This document shows, in pieces, positions 24,093 through 33,286 of a stretch of 64,000 bases of DNA (position 1 is its first letter; each line of letters begins with the position of its first letter). Location of the stretch: NCBI RefSeq assembly GCF_026163685.1, contig NZ_JAOXSR010000001.1, forward strand, positions 310,001-374,000, read 5' to 3'. The position numbers and the translations under genes are program-made. Source of the stretch: Oerskovia flava. Its GTDB lineage: Bacteria; Actinomycetota; Actinomycetes; Actinomycetales; Cellulomonadaceae. The notes beneath the pieces were generated by a model that saw only the letters and a program-made list of their open reading frames with translations, was not told the DNA's origin and made no database searches.

Positions 24093-26660
24093 ATGTTCGA
24101 GAGATTTACCGACCGAGCCCGTCGGGTTGTCGTCCTTGCCCAAGAAGAGGCGCGGATGCTCAACCACAACTACATCGGCACGGAGCACATCCTGCTCGGC
24201 CTCATCCACGAGGGCGAGGGCGTCGCTGCGAAGGCGCTCGAGTCCCTCGGCATCTCCCTGGACGGTGTGCGCACCCAGGTCACGGAGATCATCGGCGAGG
24301 GCCAGCAGGCCCCGAGCGGCCACATCCCGTTCACGCCGCGTGCCAAGAAGGTCCTCGAGCTCTCGCTGCGCGAGGCGCTCCAGCTGGGCCACAACTACAT
24401 CGGGACCGAGCACATCCTGCTCGGCCTCATCCGCGAGGGCGAGGGCGTCGCCGCCCAGGTGCTCACCAAGATGGGTGCCGACCTCAACAAGGTGCGCCAG
24501 CAGGTCATCCAGCTGCTCTCGGGCTACCAGGGCAAGGAGCCGGTCGCTGCCGGCGGCCCCGCCGAGGGCCAGCCGTCCGGTTCGGCCGTGCTGGACCAGT
24601 TCGGCCGGAACCTCACGCAGGCCGCGCGCGAGGGCAAGCTCGACCCGGTCATCGGTCGCACGCTCGAGATCGAGCGCGTGATGCAGGTCCTGAGCCGCCG
24701 CACCAAGAACAACCCCGTCCTCATCGGCGAGCCCGGTGTCGGCAAGACCGCGGTCGTCGAGGGCCTCGCCCAGGACATCGTCCGCGGAGACGTCCCCGAG
24801 ACGCTCAAGGACAAGCAGCTCTACACGCTCGACCTCGGCGCCCTGGTGGCGGGCTCGCGGTACCGCGGTGACTTCGAGGAGCGCCTGAAGAAGGTCCTCA
24901 AGGAGATCCGCACCCGCGGCGACATCATCCTGTTCATCGACGAGATCCACACCCTCGTGGGTGCCGGCGCCGCCGAGGGCGCGATCGACGCCGCGAGCAT
25001 CCTCAAGCCGATGCTCGCCCGTGGTGAGCTCCAGACCATCGGTGCCACGACGCTCGACGAGTACCGCAAGCACGTCGAGAAGGACCCGGCGCTCGAGCGT
25101 CGTTTCCAGCCGATCCAGGTCGCCGAGCCGGCGCTGCCGCACGCGATCGAGATCCTCAAGGGTCTGCGCGACCGCTACGAGGCGCACCACCGCGTGTCCA
25201 TCACGGACGCCGCGCTGGTCTCGGCCGCGACGCTCGCCGACCGCTACATCAACGACCGGTTCCTGCCGGACAAGGCGATCGACCTGATCGACGAGGCCGG
25301 CGCCCGCCTGCGCATCCGCCGGATGACGGCTCCGCCCGAGCTCAAGGAGCTCGACGAGCAGATCGCCGACGCGCGCCGGGACAAGGAGTCGGCGATCGAC
25401 GAGCAGGACTTCGAGAAGGCGGCACGGCTGCGCGACAGCGAGAAGCAGCTCACGCAGAAGCGTGCCGACAAGGAGAAGGCCTGGAAGTCGGGTGACCTCG
25501 ACACGGTCGCAGAGGTCGACGAGGAGCTGATCGCGGAGGTCCTGGCGATGTCCACGGGCATCCCCGTCTTCAAGCTCACGGAGGAGGAATCCAGCCGCCT
25601 GCTCCACATGGAGGACGAGCTGCACAAGCGCGTCGTCGGCCAGGAGGCAGCCATCAAGGCGCTCTCGCAGGCCATCCGTCGCACGCGCGCCGGCCTCAAG
25701 GACCCGAAGCGTCCCGGTGGGTCGTTCATCTTCGCCGGGCCCACGGGTGTCGGCAAGACCGAGCTCGCCAAGGCGCTCGCCGAGTTCCTCTTCGGCGACG
25801 AGGACGCGCTCATCCAGCTCGACATGTCGGAGTTCTCCGAGAAGCACACCGTCTCGCGGCTGTTCGGCTCGCCCCCCGGCTACGTCGGGTACGACGAGGG
25901 CGGTCAGCTCACGGAGAAGGTGCGGCGCAAGCCGTTCTCGGTCGTCCTGTTCGACGAGGTGGAGAAGGCGCACGCCGACATCTTCAACTCGCTCCTGCAG
26001 ATCCTCGAGGACGGTCGTCTCACGGACTCCCAGGGTCGAGTCGTCGACTTCAAGAACACCGTGATCATCATGACCACGAACCTCGGCACGCGAGACATCG
26101 CCAAGGGCGTCCAGACCGGCTTCAACGCCGGCGGCGACCTGGTGACGTCGTACGAGCGCATGAAGGCCAAGGTCAACGACGAGCTCAAGCAGCACTTCCG
26201 TCCTGAGTTCCTCAACCGTGTCGACGACGTGGTGGTCTTCCCGCAGCTCTCGCAGGCGGAGATCGTCGCGATCGTGGACCTCATGATCGCCAAGCTCGAC
26301 TCCCGCATGCGGGACAAGGACATGGGGATCGAGCTCACGCCCGCCGCGAAGTTCCTGCTGGCGGACAAGGGCTACGACCCGGTCCTCGGTGCCCGTCCGC
26401 TGCGTCGTGCAATCCAGCGCGACATCGAGGACGTCCTGTCGGAGAAGATCCTCTTCGGCGAGGTCAAGGCCGGCGAGATCATCGTGGTCGACGCCGAGGG
26501 CGAAGGCCTGCTGGGCGAGTTCACGTTCCGCGGGGTCCCCAAGGGCGACCACTCCCGCGGGCCGCTGAGCGTCGCCGCCGCGAGCGCGATCAACGCGCCC
26601 ACGGGCATCTCCACGGCGGACCTCCCGCCGACCGGGGAGCTGCAGGCCGGCGCGGAGTGA
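24093..26660 (+). CDS. clpC: ATP-dependent Clp protease ATPase subunit ClpC
   Basis: An 855-residue AAA+ unfoldase that feeds proteins to ClpP; essential in many actinobacteria. The tandem N-domain repeats read [22 protein letters not shown] and [23 protein letters not shown]1 has GEPGVGKT near 212, the UVR-type middle region is about 425-470, and D2 has GPTGVGKT near 549. Sensor and arginine-finger text ([27 protein letters not shown]) is present. The ATG at 24093 has GAGGAG 6 nt upstream. Codon use is the strongest in the window, as for a highly expressed gene. I see no clear ClgR box upstream. Confidence 0.96.
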   Translation: MFERFTDRARRVVVLAQEEARMLNHNYIGTEHILLGLIHEGEGVAAKALESLGISLDGVRTQVTEIIGEGQQAPSGHIPFTPRAKKVLELSLREALQLGHNYIGTEHILLGLIREGEGVAAQVLTKMGADLNKVRQQVIQLLSGYQGKEPVAAGGPAEGQPSGSAVLDQFGRNLTQAAREGKLDPVIGRTLEIERVMQVLSRRTKNNPVLIGEPGVGKTAVVEGLAQDIVRGDVPETLKDKQLYTLDLGALVAGSRYRGDFEERLKKVLKEIRTRGDIILFIDEIHTLVGAGAAEGAIDAASILKPMLARGELQTIGATTLDEYRKHVEKDPALERRFQPIQVAEPALPHAIEILKGLRDRYEAHHRVSITDAALVSAATLADRYINDRFLPDKAIDLIDEAGARLRIRRMTAPPELKELDEQIADARRDKESAIDEQDFEKAARLRDSEKQLTQKRADKEKAWKSGDLDTVAEVDEELIAEVLAMSTGIPVFKLTEEESSRLLHMEDELHKRVVGQEAAIKALSQAIRRTRAGLKDPKRPGGSFIFAGPTGVGKTELAKALAEFLFGDEDALIQLDMSEFSEKHTVSRLFGSPPGYVGYDEGGQLTEKVRRKPFSVVLFDEVEKAHADIFNSLLQILEDGRLTDSQGRVVDFKNTVIIMTTNLGTRDIAKGVQTGFNAGGDLVTSYERMKAKVNDELKQHFRPEFLNRVDDVVVFPQLSQAEIVAIVDLMIAKLDSRMRDKDMGIELTPAAKFLLADKGYDPVLGARPLRRAIQRDIEDVLSEKILFGEVKAGEIIVVDAEGEGLLGEFTFRGVPKGDHSRGPLSVAAASAINAPTGISTADLPPTGELQAGAE

Positions 26661-26707
26661 CCTGACACCGGTGCTCTCGACCTGACACGGTCCGCTCGAC
26701 CTGACAC
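26659..26707 (+). repeat. Three direct repeats GACCTGACAC after clpC
   Basis: GACCTGACAC occurs at 26659-26668, 26679-26688 and 26698-26707, with periods of 20 and 19 bp. The first copy starts in the clpC stop codon. The array is directly followed by the terminator. Confidence 0.8.
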
Positions 26708-26716
26708 AGGGCACGG

Positions 26717-26780
26717 ACCCGCACCACGACGAAGCCCCGGACCCCCTCACGGAGGTCCGGGGCTTCGTCGTGGTGCGGGT
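26717..26780. terminator. 27-bp perfect inverted repeat between clpC and sugar ABC operon
   Basis: The left arm at 26717-26743 and the right arm at 26754-26780 are exact reverse complements, with a 10-nt loop. It serves two converging transcripts: clpC and the fucose-locus ABC genes. Confidence 0.85.
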
Positions 26781-26814
26781 GGTGCCGGGGTGGTGCCCGG
26801 TGGTGCCGGCGGGA

Positions 26815-27642
26815 TCAGCCCTTGACGGCGCCTGCCGTCAGGCCCGTCGCCAGGCGGCGCTGGACGAGGATGAAGAAGATCATCACGGGGACGGTGATGA
26901 TCGTGGAGCCTGCCATGACGGCTCCCCAGTCGTTGGAGTACTGGCCGAAGAAGGACCGCAGCCCGATCGCGACCGTGTAGTTCTCGGTCGCGCCGCCCAG
27001 CATCGTCAGCGCGAAGATGAACTCGTTCCACGCGGTGATGAAGCTGAAGATGCTCGTCGCGACGAGCCCGGGCGCCACGAGCGGCAGCAGGACCGACCAG
27101 AACATGCGCCCCCAGCTGGCGCCGTCGAGGTACGCGGCCTCCTCGAGCTCGACGGGGACCGCCGCCACGAAGCCGCGCAGCATCCAGATGCCGAACGCGA
27201 GCGCGAGCGTCACGTAGACCACGACGAGGCCCGCCAGGGTCCCGAGGAGCTGCAGGTCGCGGACCTGCACGAACAGCGGGATGACGAGCGCCTCGAGCGG
27301 AACCATCTGCACGATGAGGATGAGCATGAGGATCTGCGTGCGCATCCGGAAGCGGAAGCGTGCGACCGCGACGGCGGCGAGCAGCGCGAGGACCGCGGAG
27401 ACGAGGACCGTCGCGCCCGCCACGATGAGCGAGTTGCGCAGGAACACCGTGAAGCCGCCCTCGTCGAGGACGAACGCGAAGTTGTCGAGCGTGAGCTCCT
27501 GGGGAAAGAACGAGCTCGACCGTCCGGCGCGGGCGTCGAAGGCGCTCGCCAGCATCCAGTAGACGGGGAACAGCGTGAAGATCAGCAGGAGCGCCACGAG
27601 GACGCCCTTGCCGATCGTGTGCGCGGGGGAGGTTCGTCTCAC
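26815..27642 (-). CDS. Carbohydrate ABC transporter permease (MalG type)
   Basis: A 275-residue inner-membrane protein with six helices and the EAA loop (EEAAYLDGASWGRMFWSVLLPLVAPGL), which contacts the ATPase. CUT1 family. The GTG at 27642 overlaps the stop of the partner permease by 4 bases. No ATPase is encoded in the operon, as is usual in actinobacteria, where a shared MsiK-type ATPase serves many importers. Position between clpC and the fucose genes suggests import of fucose or fucosides. Confidence 0.9.
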   Translation of the reverse strand: MRRTSPAHTIGKGVLVALLLIFTLFPVYWMLASAFDARAGRSSSFFPQELTLDNFAFVLDEGGFTVFLRNSLIVAGATVLVSAVLALLAAVAVARFRFRMRTQILMLILIVQMVPLEALVIPLFVQVRDLQLLGTLAGLVVVYVTLALAFGIWMLRGFVAAVPVELEEAAYLDGASWGRMFWSVLLPLVAPGLVATSIFSFITAWNEFIFALTMLGGATENYTVAIGLRSFFGQYSNDWGAVMAGSTIITVPVMIFFILVQRRLATGLTAGAVKG

Positions 27643-28610
27643 AGCTCTTCCTCCTTGAGGATCGTGCGCACGTAGACCGCGGTGATCGAGAGCAGCAGCA
27701 ACGTCAGCAGGACGGCGATCGCTGAGCCGAACCCGTAGCGGTTCTGGCCGAACGACTCGACGTAGGACCACACCCCGAGGTTGAGCACCTCTCGGTTCGA
27801 CCCGGCCCCACCGGGCATGAGGTAGACCTGCGCGAACACCTTGAAGTCCCAGATCGTCGACAGGATGATGACGACGGCGAAGACCTGGCGCAGCTGCGGG
27901 ACGATGATCTGGAAGAACCGTCGCCACCCGCCCGCACCATCCATCTCCGCGGCCTCGAGCATCTCCTTGGGCACACCGAGCAGGCCGGCGAGGACGGTGA
28001 TCGCGACGAACGGGAAGCCGTGGTGGATGACGTTGAGCAGGACGATCGCGTAGAAGCTGAAGCGCCCGGTGAACCAGTTCACCGGGTCGTCCATGAGCCC
28101 CATGTTCATGAGCGTCTGGTTGAAGATGCCGCGGTCGGCGTCGAAGATCCACACCCACACGTAGGTGCCGGTGACGGCGGGCATGGCCCAGGCCGCCATG
28201 ATCGCGCTCGAGACGATGGTGCGCCACGTGGTCCCGAGGGACGCGAGGAGCACGGCGACCGCGGTCCCGAAGGCGACGGTTCCGGCGACGGCCAGTACGG
28301 CGAAGCCGATGGTGTTGGGCAGGACGATGGTCCAGAGCTGCGCGGAACCCAGGATCTCGGCGAAGTTCGCGAAGCCGATCCAGTTGGGCTCGCCCGAGAC
28401 GATCTCGCGGAGCCCGTAGTCCTGCAGCGAGAACAGCACCACACGGATGAGCGGCCACAGGAGGAGGACCGCGAGGACGAGGAGCGAGGGGGCGAGCAGG
28501 AGCCAGGGCCGGGCGAGCGCGGCGCGGCGCCGGCTGAGGGGGCGACGCCCGGTGGGGGCGGGCGAGCTGCCCGCCCCCACCGGCGCTGCCGTGGGCAGCT
28601 GGGTCGACAT
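27639..28610 (-). CDS. Carbohydrate ABC transporter permease (MalF type)
   Basis: 323 residues. A cytoplasmic N-terminus rich in Pro and Arg precedes helices starting at WLLLAPSLLVLAVLLLWPLI. The EAA loop is LEAAEMDGAGGWRRFFQIIVPQLRQVF. It pairs with the MalG-type permease downstream and starts 6 nt after the binding-protein gene. No clear ribosome site precedes the ATG, so translation may depend on coupling. Confidence 0.9.
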   Translation of the reverse strand: MSTQLPTAAPVGAGSSPAPTGRRPLSRRRAALARPWLLLAPSLLVLAVLLLWPLIRVVLFSLQDYGLREIVSGEPNWIGFANFAEILGSAQLWTIVLPNTIGFAVLAVAGTVAFGTAVAVLLASLGTTWRTIVSSAIMAAWAMPAVTGTYVWVWIFDADRGIFNQTLMNMGLMDDPVNWFTGRFSFYAIVLLNVIHHGFPFVAITVLAGLLGVPKEMLEAAEMDGAGGWRRFFQIIVPQLRQVFAVVIILSTIWDFKVFAQVYLMPGGAGSNREVLNLGVWSYVESFGQNRYGFGSAIAVLLTLLLLSITAVYVRTILKEEEL

Positions 28611-28616
28611 ACGGCG

Positions 28617-29912
28617 TCAGTCGCCGTTCAGGGTGTCGGTCAGCTCCTGTGCGGCGGCGGCGCTCGCGTCCTCGACGCTCGACTGGCCCGAGAGGATCGC
28701 CTGCATCATGACGCTCGTGGTCTTCTGCGCCTGCACGGCGCCGAAGGCCGGCGAGGCCGGCACGGAGGCGCCGCCGTCGACGAACTGCTGGGCGAAGGGT
28801 GCGACCAGCGGGTCGTCGCTGCCGACGGCCTCGTCGAGGAGGGAGGACTGGCCCGGGAAGTACCCGGACTGCGAGGCCCACTCCTGAGCGAACTCGCCGG
28901 TCGTCATCATCTCGATGAACGCGAAGGCGAGGTCCTTGTCGTCGGAGGTCTCGAACATGCTCAGGTGCGAGCCGCCAAGCACGGAGGGGGAGATCCCGCC
29001 GTCCTTGCCCGGGATCGGCACGGCGGAGAACTTGCCGTCCATGTCCGGGTTCTTCTCGATGATCGCGGCGGGCGTCCAGGAGCCCATGACCGCCATCGCG
29101 ACGTCACCCTCGGCGAACGCGTCGAGGACGTCGGTCTCGCGCCAGGTCACCGCGCCGGCCGACGACAGGTTGTGCTCTGTCGCGAGGCCGGTCCAGAAGG
29201 AGATGCCCTCGCGCGCACCGGGGGAGTCGAGTCCGGAGGTCCACGTCTCGCCCTCGAGCGTCGCGACGTCTCCGCCACCGCCCCAGACCCATGGGTAGAC
29301 CGTGAACTCGGCGTCACCGGGCACGGCGACGGCCACCATGTCGGGGTTCGCGTCCTTGACGGCGATCGCCGCGTCCTCGATCTCCTGCCAGGTGGTCGGC
29401 GCCTCGAGGCCGAGCTCGTCGAAGACCTCGGTGTTGTAGACGAACGAGCGCACGCCGGCGTACCAGGGCATGCCGTAGAGCTCGCCGTCGTACGTGCCGG
29501 CCTCGACCAGGCCGTCGACGAGGTCGTCACCGAGCCCGGCGCCCTCGACGTACTCGCCGAGGGGCGCGAGCGCACCGGCGTCGGCGAACTCGGGCGTCCA
29601 GGTGGTCCCGGTCTCGGCGACGTCCGGCGTCGTGCCGCCGGCGATCGAGGTGACGAACCGGTCGTGGGCGTCGCCCCACTCGACGAACTCGACGTTGAGC
29701 TCGGCACCGGTCTCCTCGGTGAACGCCTCGCCCACGGTGTCGAAGAACTCGTCCGAGCTCGGGTTGGTCCCCTGCATGATCCACACGTCGAGCGTCTTGC
29801 CGGCGCCGTCGACGTCGCCACCCTCGCCGCCGTTCCCGCCGCCGGAGCAAGCAGTCAGGCCGAGAGTCACCACGCTGAGAGCGGCTACTACGGGGAGTCT
29901 TGTTGATCGCAT
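28617..29912 (-). CDS. Extracellular sugar-binding lipoprotein (ABC importer)
   Basis: 431 residues, solute-binding family 1. The lipobox is VTLGLTACSGG, with the lipidated Cys near 23, then a Gly-rich linker. The mature domain starts LDVWIMQGTNPSSDEFFDTVGEAF. The Trp-rich C-lobe (GVRSFVYNTEVFDELGLEAPTTWQE) is typical of sugar binders. I chose ATG 29912 because GAAGAGG lies 5 nt upstream and the signal peptide is then normal. It is the first gene of the three-gene importer operon. The ligand is not readable; fucose or fucosylated oligosaccharides are inferred from the neighbours. Confidence 0.9.
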   Translation of the reverse strand: MRSTRLPVVAALSVVTLGLTACSGGGNGGEGGDVDGAGKTLDVWIMQGTNPSSDEFFDTVGEAFTEETGAELNVEFVEWGDAHDRFVTSIAGGTTPDVAETGTTWTPEFADAGALAPLGEYVEGAGLGDDLVDGLVEAGTYDGELYGMPWYAGVRSFVYNTEVFDELGLEAPTTWQEIEDAAIAVKDANPDMVAVAVPGDAEFTVYPWVWGGGGDVATLEGETWTSGLDSPGAREGISFWTGLATEHNLSSAGAVTWRETDVLDAFAEGDVAMAVMGSWTPAAIIEKNPDMDGKFSAVPIPGKDGGISPSVLGGSHLSMFETSDDKDLAFAFIEMMTTGEFAQEWASQSGYFPGQSSLLDEAVGSDDPLVAPFAQQFVDGGASVPASPAFGAVQAQKTTSVMMQAILSGQSSVEDASAAAAQELTDTLNGD

Positions 29913-29972
29913 CAGGGCCTCTTCACCATGTCGAGTCACACATGTCGGTCGTGCGGAGTTGCCGTCTCCGCT

Positions 29973-30040
29973 GCTTGTAAGAGATCTTCACATATTCGAG
30001 GAGCGGCGACCTCCTCGCGCTTGTAAGAGATCATCACACA
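29973..30040. repeat. Two direct repeats in the importer promoter region
   Basis: GCTTGTAAGAGATCTTCACATA (29973-29994) recurs as GCTTGTAAGAGATCATCACACA (30019-30040), differing at two of 22 positions, 46 bp apart. A further TTTCACAC-ended dyad lies near 30050-30070. They are upstream of the binding-protein gene and are probably regulator sites. Confidence 0.65.
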
Positions 30041-30108
30041 TGGACTGAAGTGTGGAAGTAAATTTCACACAGTGGTAACGAAACCGTGATCTGGCGAGAC
30101 GGCGGGGG

Positions 30109-30441
30109 TCAGGCCAGGTGCCACGCCTCGGTCATCTCGGACCACGGGGTGCCCGGAGGCGTGCCGGGAGGCGCCTCGACCGGCGTCTGGCACGGGTCGG
30201 TGTGCGTCCACCACTCCTGCGTGACCGGGTCTGCGGCGATGCGTGCCATGTCCGCGTCGTGATCGGCCCCGACGTACTCGTAGTACGCGAACAGCAGCTC
30301 CCCGTGGATGAAGATGGTGTAGTTGGTGACGTGGTGAGTCGAGAGGGTCGCCTCGACCTCGGGCCACACCGCGGCGTGCAGCTCGAGGTACCGCTCGCGC
30401 ATGCCCGGCGTGATCCGGACGACCTGACCGTGGCGCTCCAT
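30109..30441 (-). CDS. L-rhamnose mutarotase family protein (probable L-fucose mutarotase)
   Basis: A 110-residue protein of the RhaM fold (COG3254-like). The family text is present: YLELHAAVWPEVEATL near the start, NYTIFIHGELLFAYYEY in the middle, and PVTQEWWTHTDPCQTPV near the end. Such enzymes interconvert sugar anomers. In fucose gene clusters RhaM relatives are used for L-fucose, supplying the anomer used by the dehydrogenase. AGAGGA lies about 8 nt before the ATG. It is divergent from the lactonase gene and upstream of the importer operon. Confidence 0.85.
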   Translation of the reverse strand: MERHGQVVRITPGMRERYLELHAAVWPEVEATLSTHHVTNYTIFIHGELLFAYYEYVGADHDADMARIAADPVTQEWWTHTDPCQTPVEAPPGTPPGTPWSEMTEAWHLA

Positions 30442-30531
30442 GAGTGATTCCTCTCGAGTGATCGGTTCTACCCAGCGTAGAATCTGCTATATGCCTGTTA
30501 TGGGGCTATCGAAACGGCGGAAGATCTACGA

Positions 30532-30541
30532 TACATTCGAT
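30532..30541 (+). promoter_or_regulatory. -10 box TACATT plus ACATTCGAT motif of fucose operon
   Basis: TACATT (30532-30537) is 6 nt before the ATG at 30544, so the operon mRNA is probably leaderless. ACATTCGAT (30533-30541) overlaps it and is the reverse complement of the motif repeated at 40375-40396 near the fuconate dehydratase. Confidence 0.55.
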
Positions 30542-30543
30542 GA

Positions 30544-31464
30544 ATGATCCGGGACGGCATCGTCGATGCCCATCATCACCTGTGGGTGCGTGCACGCCAC
30601 CCGCAGGACTGGATCGACCCCACGAGCATGGCCGCGATCGACGCGGACTTCACGCCGGACGACCTCGCCGCCGCGACGTCCGGGCACGGGATCGAGGGGA
30701 CCGTCGTCGTGCAGTCGGTGAGCTCGACCTCCGAGACGCTCGACCTCCTCGACGTGGCCGCGGGCTCGTCGCTCGTGCGGGGCGTCGTCGGCTGGGTGGA
30801 CGTCCGCGCGCCCGACGTGCCGGAGCGGCTCGCGAGGCTGCGCGCCGCACGGGGTGGTGACCGACTCGTCGGCATCCGGTACATGGTCCAGGCCGAGGCC
30901 GACCCCCGGTTCCTCGACCGCGACGACGTCCGCCGGGGCATCGCGGCCGTCGCGGCGGACGACCTCGTCTTCGACCTCGTCGTGCGCGACCACCAGCTCG
31001 CGGCGGTCGTGCGGCTCGTCGAGGCGCAGCCGCAGAGCCGGTTCGTCCTCGACCACCTCGGCAAGCCGCCGCTCGCGGACGGGCACCTGGCGACGTGGTC
31101 CGCGGACCTGGCGCGCCTGGCCTCCTGCCCGAACGTCAGCGCCAAGCTCTCCGGGCTCGTCACCGAGGCGCGGTGGGACGACTGGACCCCGCGCGACCTG
31201 CGGCCCGCCGTCGACCACGCCCTGGAGACCTTCGGTGCCGACCGGCTCCTGTACGGCTCCGACTGGCCGGTGAGCCTGCTCGCCGCGTCGTACGGTCGCT
31301 GGGTCGAGGCCCTCGACGACCTCCTGGCAGGCCTGAGCCCCGCGGAGCAGCACGCCGTCTGGCAGGGCACCGCCCGTCGCGTCTACGGCCTGCCGTCGGC
31401 GTCGCCCCCGACGGGGAGCACCCCCTCGACAGCGCCCGCAGCGGGCGAGAAGGAGAGCACGTGA
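30544..31464 (+). CDS. Amidohydrolase-family lactonase (probable L-fucono-1,5-lactonase)
   Basis: 306 residues, amidohydrolase 2 family TIM barrel. The metal-site HxH text is VDAHHHLW near residue 8. Later motifs include RFVLDHLGKPPL and the near-terminal LLYGSDWPVSLL with the catalytic Asp. Relatives hydrolyse L-fuconolactone or L-rhamnonolactone to the sugar acid. Context fits the second step of non-phosphorylative fucose breakdown. It overlaps the next gene by 4 bases (GTGA), beginning an operon with the SDR, AKR, FAH and GH95 genes. Confidence 0.88.
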   Translation: MIRDGIVDAHHHLWVRARHPQDWIDPTSMAAIDADFTPDDLAAATSGHGIEGTVVVQSVSSTSETLDLLDVAAGSSLVRGVVGWVDVRAPDVPERLARLRAARGGDRLVGIRYMVQAEADPRFLDRDDVRRGIAAVAADDLVFDLVVRDHQLAAVVRLVEAQPQSRFVLDHLGKPPLADGHLATWSADLARLASCPNVSAKLSGLVTEARWDDWTPRDLRPAVDHALETFGADRLLYGSDWPVSLLAASYGRWVEALDDLLAGLSPAEQHAVWQGTARRVYGLPSASPPTGSTPSTAPAAGEKEST

Positions 31465-32231
31465 ACAGCACCGAGCTGGACGGCCTGCGCGCCGTCGTGA
31501 CCGGCGGCGCGCAGGGCATCGGCGCCGCGATCGTCCGGGCGATGGCCGAGCGCGGCGCCCGCGTCGTGAGTCTCGACCGGGTCGCGGAGACGGGGCCCGA
31601 CGCCGTGGGGTCCGTGGTCGCCGACCTCACCGACGACACCGCGGTGCGCCGCGCGATCGACGAGGCCGCCGAGCTGCTCGGCGGGATCGACGCGCTCGTG
31701 AACAACGCCGGCATCGGGCTCCGCGGCACGATCGAGGACAACGACGACGCGGACTGGATGCGCCTGCTCGACGTCAACGTCCTCGGGATCGTGCGGGCGA
31801 GCCGGGCCGCGCTGACGCACCTGCGGGCGTCGGACCACGCCGTCATCGTCAACACGTGCTCGATCGCGGGCTGGGCCGGGATCCCCGACCGGGCGGCGTA
31901 CAGCACGTCGAAGGGCGCCGTCCAGGCCCTCACGCTCGCCATGGCGGCCGACCACGTGCACGACGGCGTCCGCGTCAACGCGGTCAACCCCGGCACGGTC
32001 GACACGGTGATGGCACGCGGGCACATCGCCGCTGCGGCCGACCCCGTCGCCGAGCTCGCGGCCATGGAGTCACGCCAGGCGACCGGCCGGATGGTCAGCC
32101 CCGAGGAGGTCGCGCACGCGGTCTGCTACCTCGTGAGCCCTCTCGCCTCCTCGACGACCGGCACGTTCCTCGCGGTCGACGGCGGGATGCACGGCCTGCG
32201 CCTGCGCGGCCCGGCCGCGAGCGGGTCCTGA
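31461..32231 (+). CDS. Short-chain dehydrogenase (probable 2-keto-3-deoxy-L-fuconate dehydrogenase)
   Basis: 256 residues. The cofactor loop is TGGAQGIG, followed by NNAG. The catalytic triad is Ser in NTCSIAGW and YSTSK (Tyr and Lys). An Asp after beta-2 (SLDRV) suggests NAD preference. In the fucose pathway an SDR of this kind oxidises 2-keto-3-deoxy-L-fuconate to the 2,4-diketo acid. A fucose-dehydrogenase role is the alternative, but the aldo-keto reductase next door suits that better. AGGAGA lies just before the GTG, and 4 bases overlap the lactonase gene. Confidence 0.86.
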   Translation: MNSTELDGLRAVVTGGAQGIGAAIVRAMAERGARVVSLDRVAETGPDAVGSVVADLTDDTAVRRAIDEAAELLGGIDALVNNAGIGLRGTIEDNDDADWMRLLDVNVLGIVRASRAALTHLRASDHAVIVNTCSIAGWAGIPDRAAYSTSKGAVQALTLAMAADHVHDGVRVNAVNPGTVDTVMARGHIAAAADPVAELAAMESRQATGRMVSPEEVAHAVCYLVSPLASSTTGTFLAVDGGMHGLRLRGPAASGS

Positions 32232-32232
32232 C

Positions 32233-33240
32233 ATGGCCGCGCGCACGACGACGGTCGGTCGCGACGTCCGCCTGACCCCGCTCGGGTACGGGGCCGCCCA
32301 GGCGGGCAACCTCTACCGCGAGGTCGGCGACGCCGAGACAAGGGCGGCGTTCGACCGGGCGTGGGACCTCGGGCTGCGGTACTTCGACACCGCGCCCCAC
32401 TACGGCCTCGGGCTGTCCGAGCGCCGGCTCGGGGACGCGCTGAGGGGCCGGCCGCGCGACGAGCTGGTCGTCTCCACGAAGGTCGGTCGCCTGCTCGTCC
32501 CTTCGCCCGAGACGGCTCACGAGCGCGACCTGCCCGGGTTCGACGTCCCCGCCACCCATCGCCGCGAGTGGGACCTCACCCGCGACGGGGTGCTCCGCTC
32601 CCTCGAGGAGAGCCTCGAGCGCACCGGGCTCGACCGCTTCGACGTCGTCTACCTCCACGACCCGGACCACCTCGAGGACCAGGCCGTCCGGGAGGCCATC
32701 CCCGCCCTCGTGGAGCTGCGAGACCAGGGGGTCGTGGGCGCCGTCGGCGCGGGGATGAACCAGTCGGCGATGCTCACGCGGTTCGTCGAGCGCACCGACG
32801 TCGACGTCGTCATGTGCGCGGGGCGGTTCACCCTGCTGGAGCAGCCCGCGCTCTGCGACCTGCTTCCCGCCGCGACCGCCCGCGGCGTGGGCGTCGTGGT
32901 CGCCGGCGTCTACAACTCCGGGCTCCTCGCCCGCGACCGGCCGGCCGACGACGCCACCTACGACTACCAGCAGGCCCCCGCCGCGCTCGTCGACCGAGCC
33001 CGCCGGATCGCCGCCCGCTGCACGGAGCACGGCGTCACCCTGCCGCAGGCCGCGCTGGCCTACGTCCGCCGCCACCCCGCCGTGGCGAGCACCGTCGTCG
33101 GCCTCCGGACCGCCGCCCAGGTCGAGCAGACGGTGGAGCGAGCCGCCGCCGTCGTGCCCGACGCCCTGTGGGACACCCTGGCCGGCGACGGCCTGCTCGA
33201 CCCCGCCGCGCACCCCGCGGCCTTCGCCCGACACCCCTGA
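32233..33240 (+). CDS. Aldo/keto reductase (probable L-fucose dehydrogenase, D-threo-aldose type)
   Basis: A 335-residue AKR barrel. RYFDTAPHYGLGLSERRLGDAL holds the catalytic Asp and Tyr, STKVGRLL holds the Lys, and VYLHDPDH holds the His. This subgroup includes D-threo-aldose 1-dehydrogenases, which oxidise L-fucose to L-fucono-1,5-lactone with NAD(P)+. It starts 1 nt after the SDR stop in the same operon. It would carry out the first step of the pathway. Confidence 0.87.
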   Translation: MAARTTTVGRDVRLTPLGYGAAQAGNLYREVGDAETRAAFDRAWDLGLRYFDTAPHYGLGLSERRLGDALRGRPRDELVVSTKVGRLLVPSPETAHERDLPGFDVPATHRREWDLTRDGVLRSLEESLERTGLDRFDVVYLHDPDHLEDQAVREAIPALVELRDQGVVGAVGAGMNQSAMLTRFVERTDVDVVMCAGRFTLLEQPALCDLLPAATARGVGVVVAGVYNSGLLARDRPADDATYDYQQAPAALVDRARRIAARCTEHGVTLPQAALAYVRRHPAVASTVVGLRTAAQVEQTVERAAAVVPDALWDTLAGDGLLDPAAHPAAFARHP

Positions 33241-33286
33241 CGTACCGCGTGCGACACGCACGCACGACTCCGCACGAGACGAGGAC

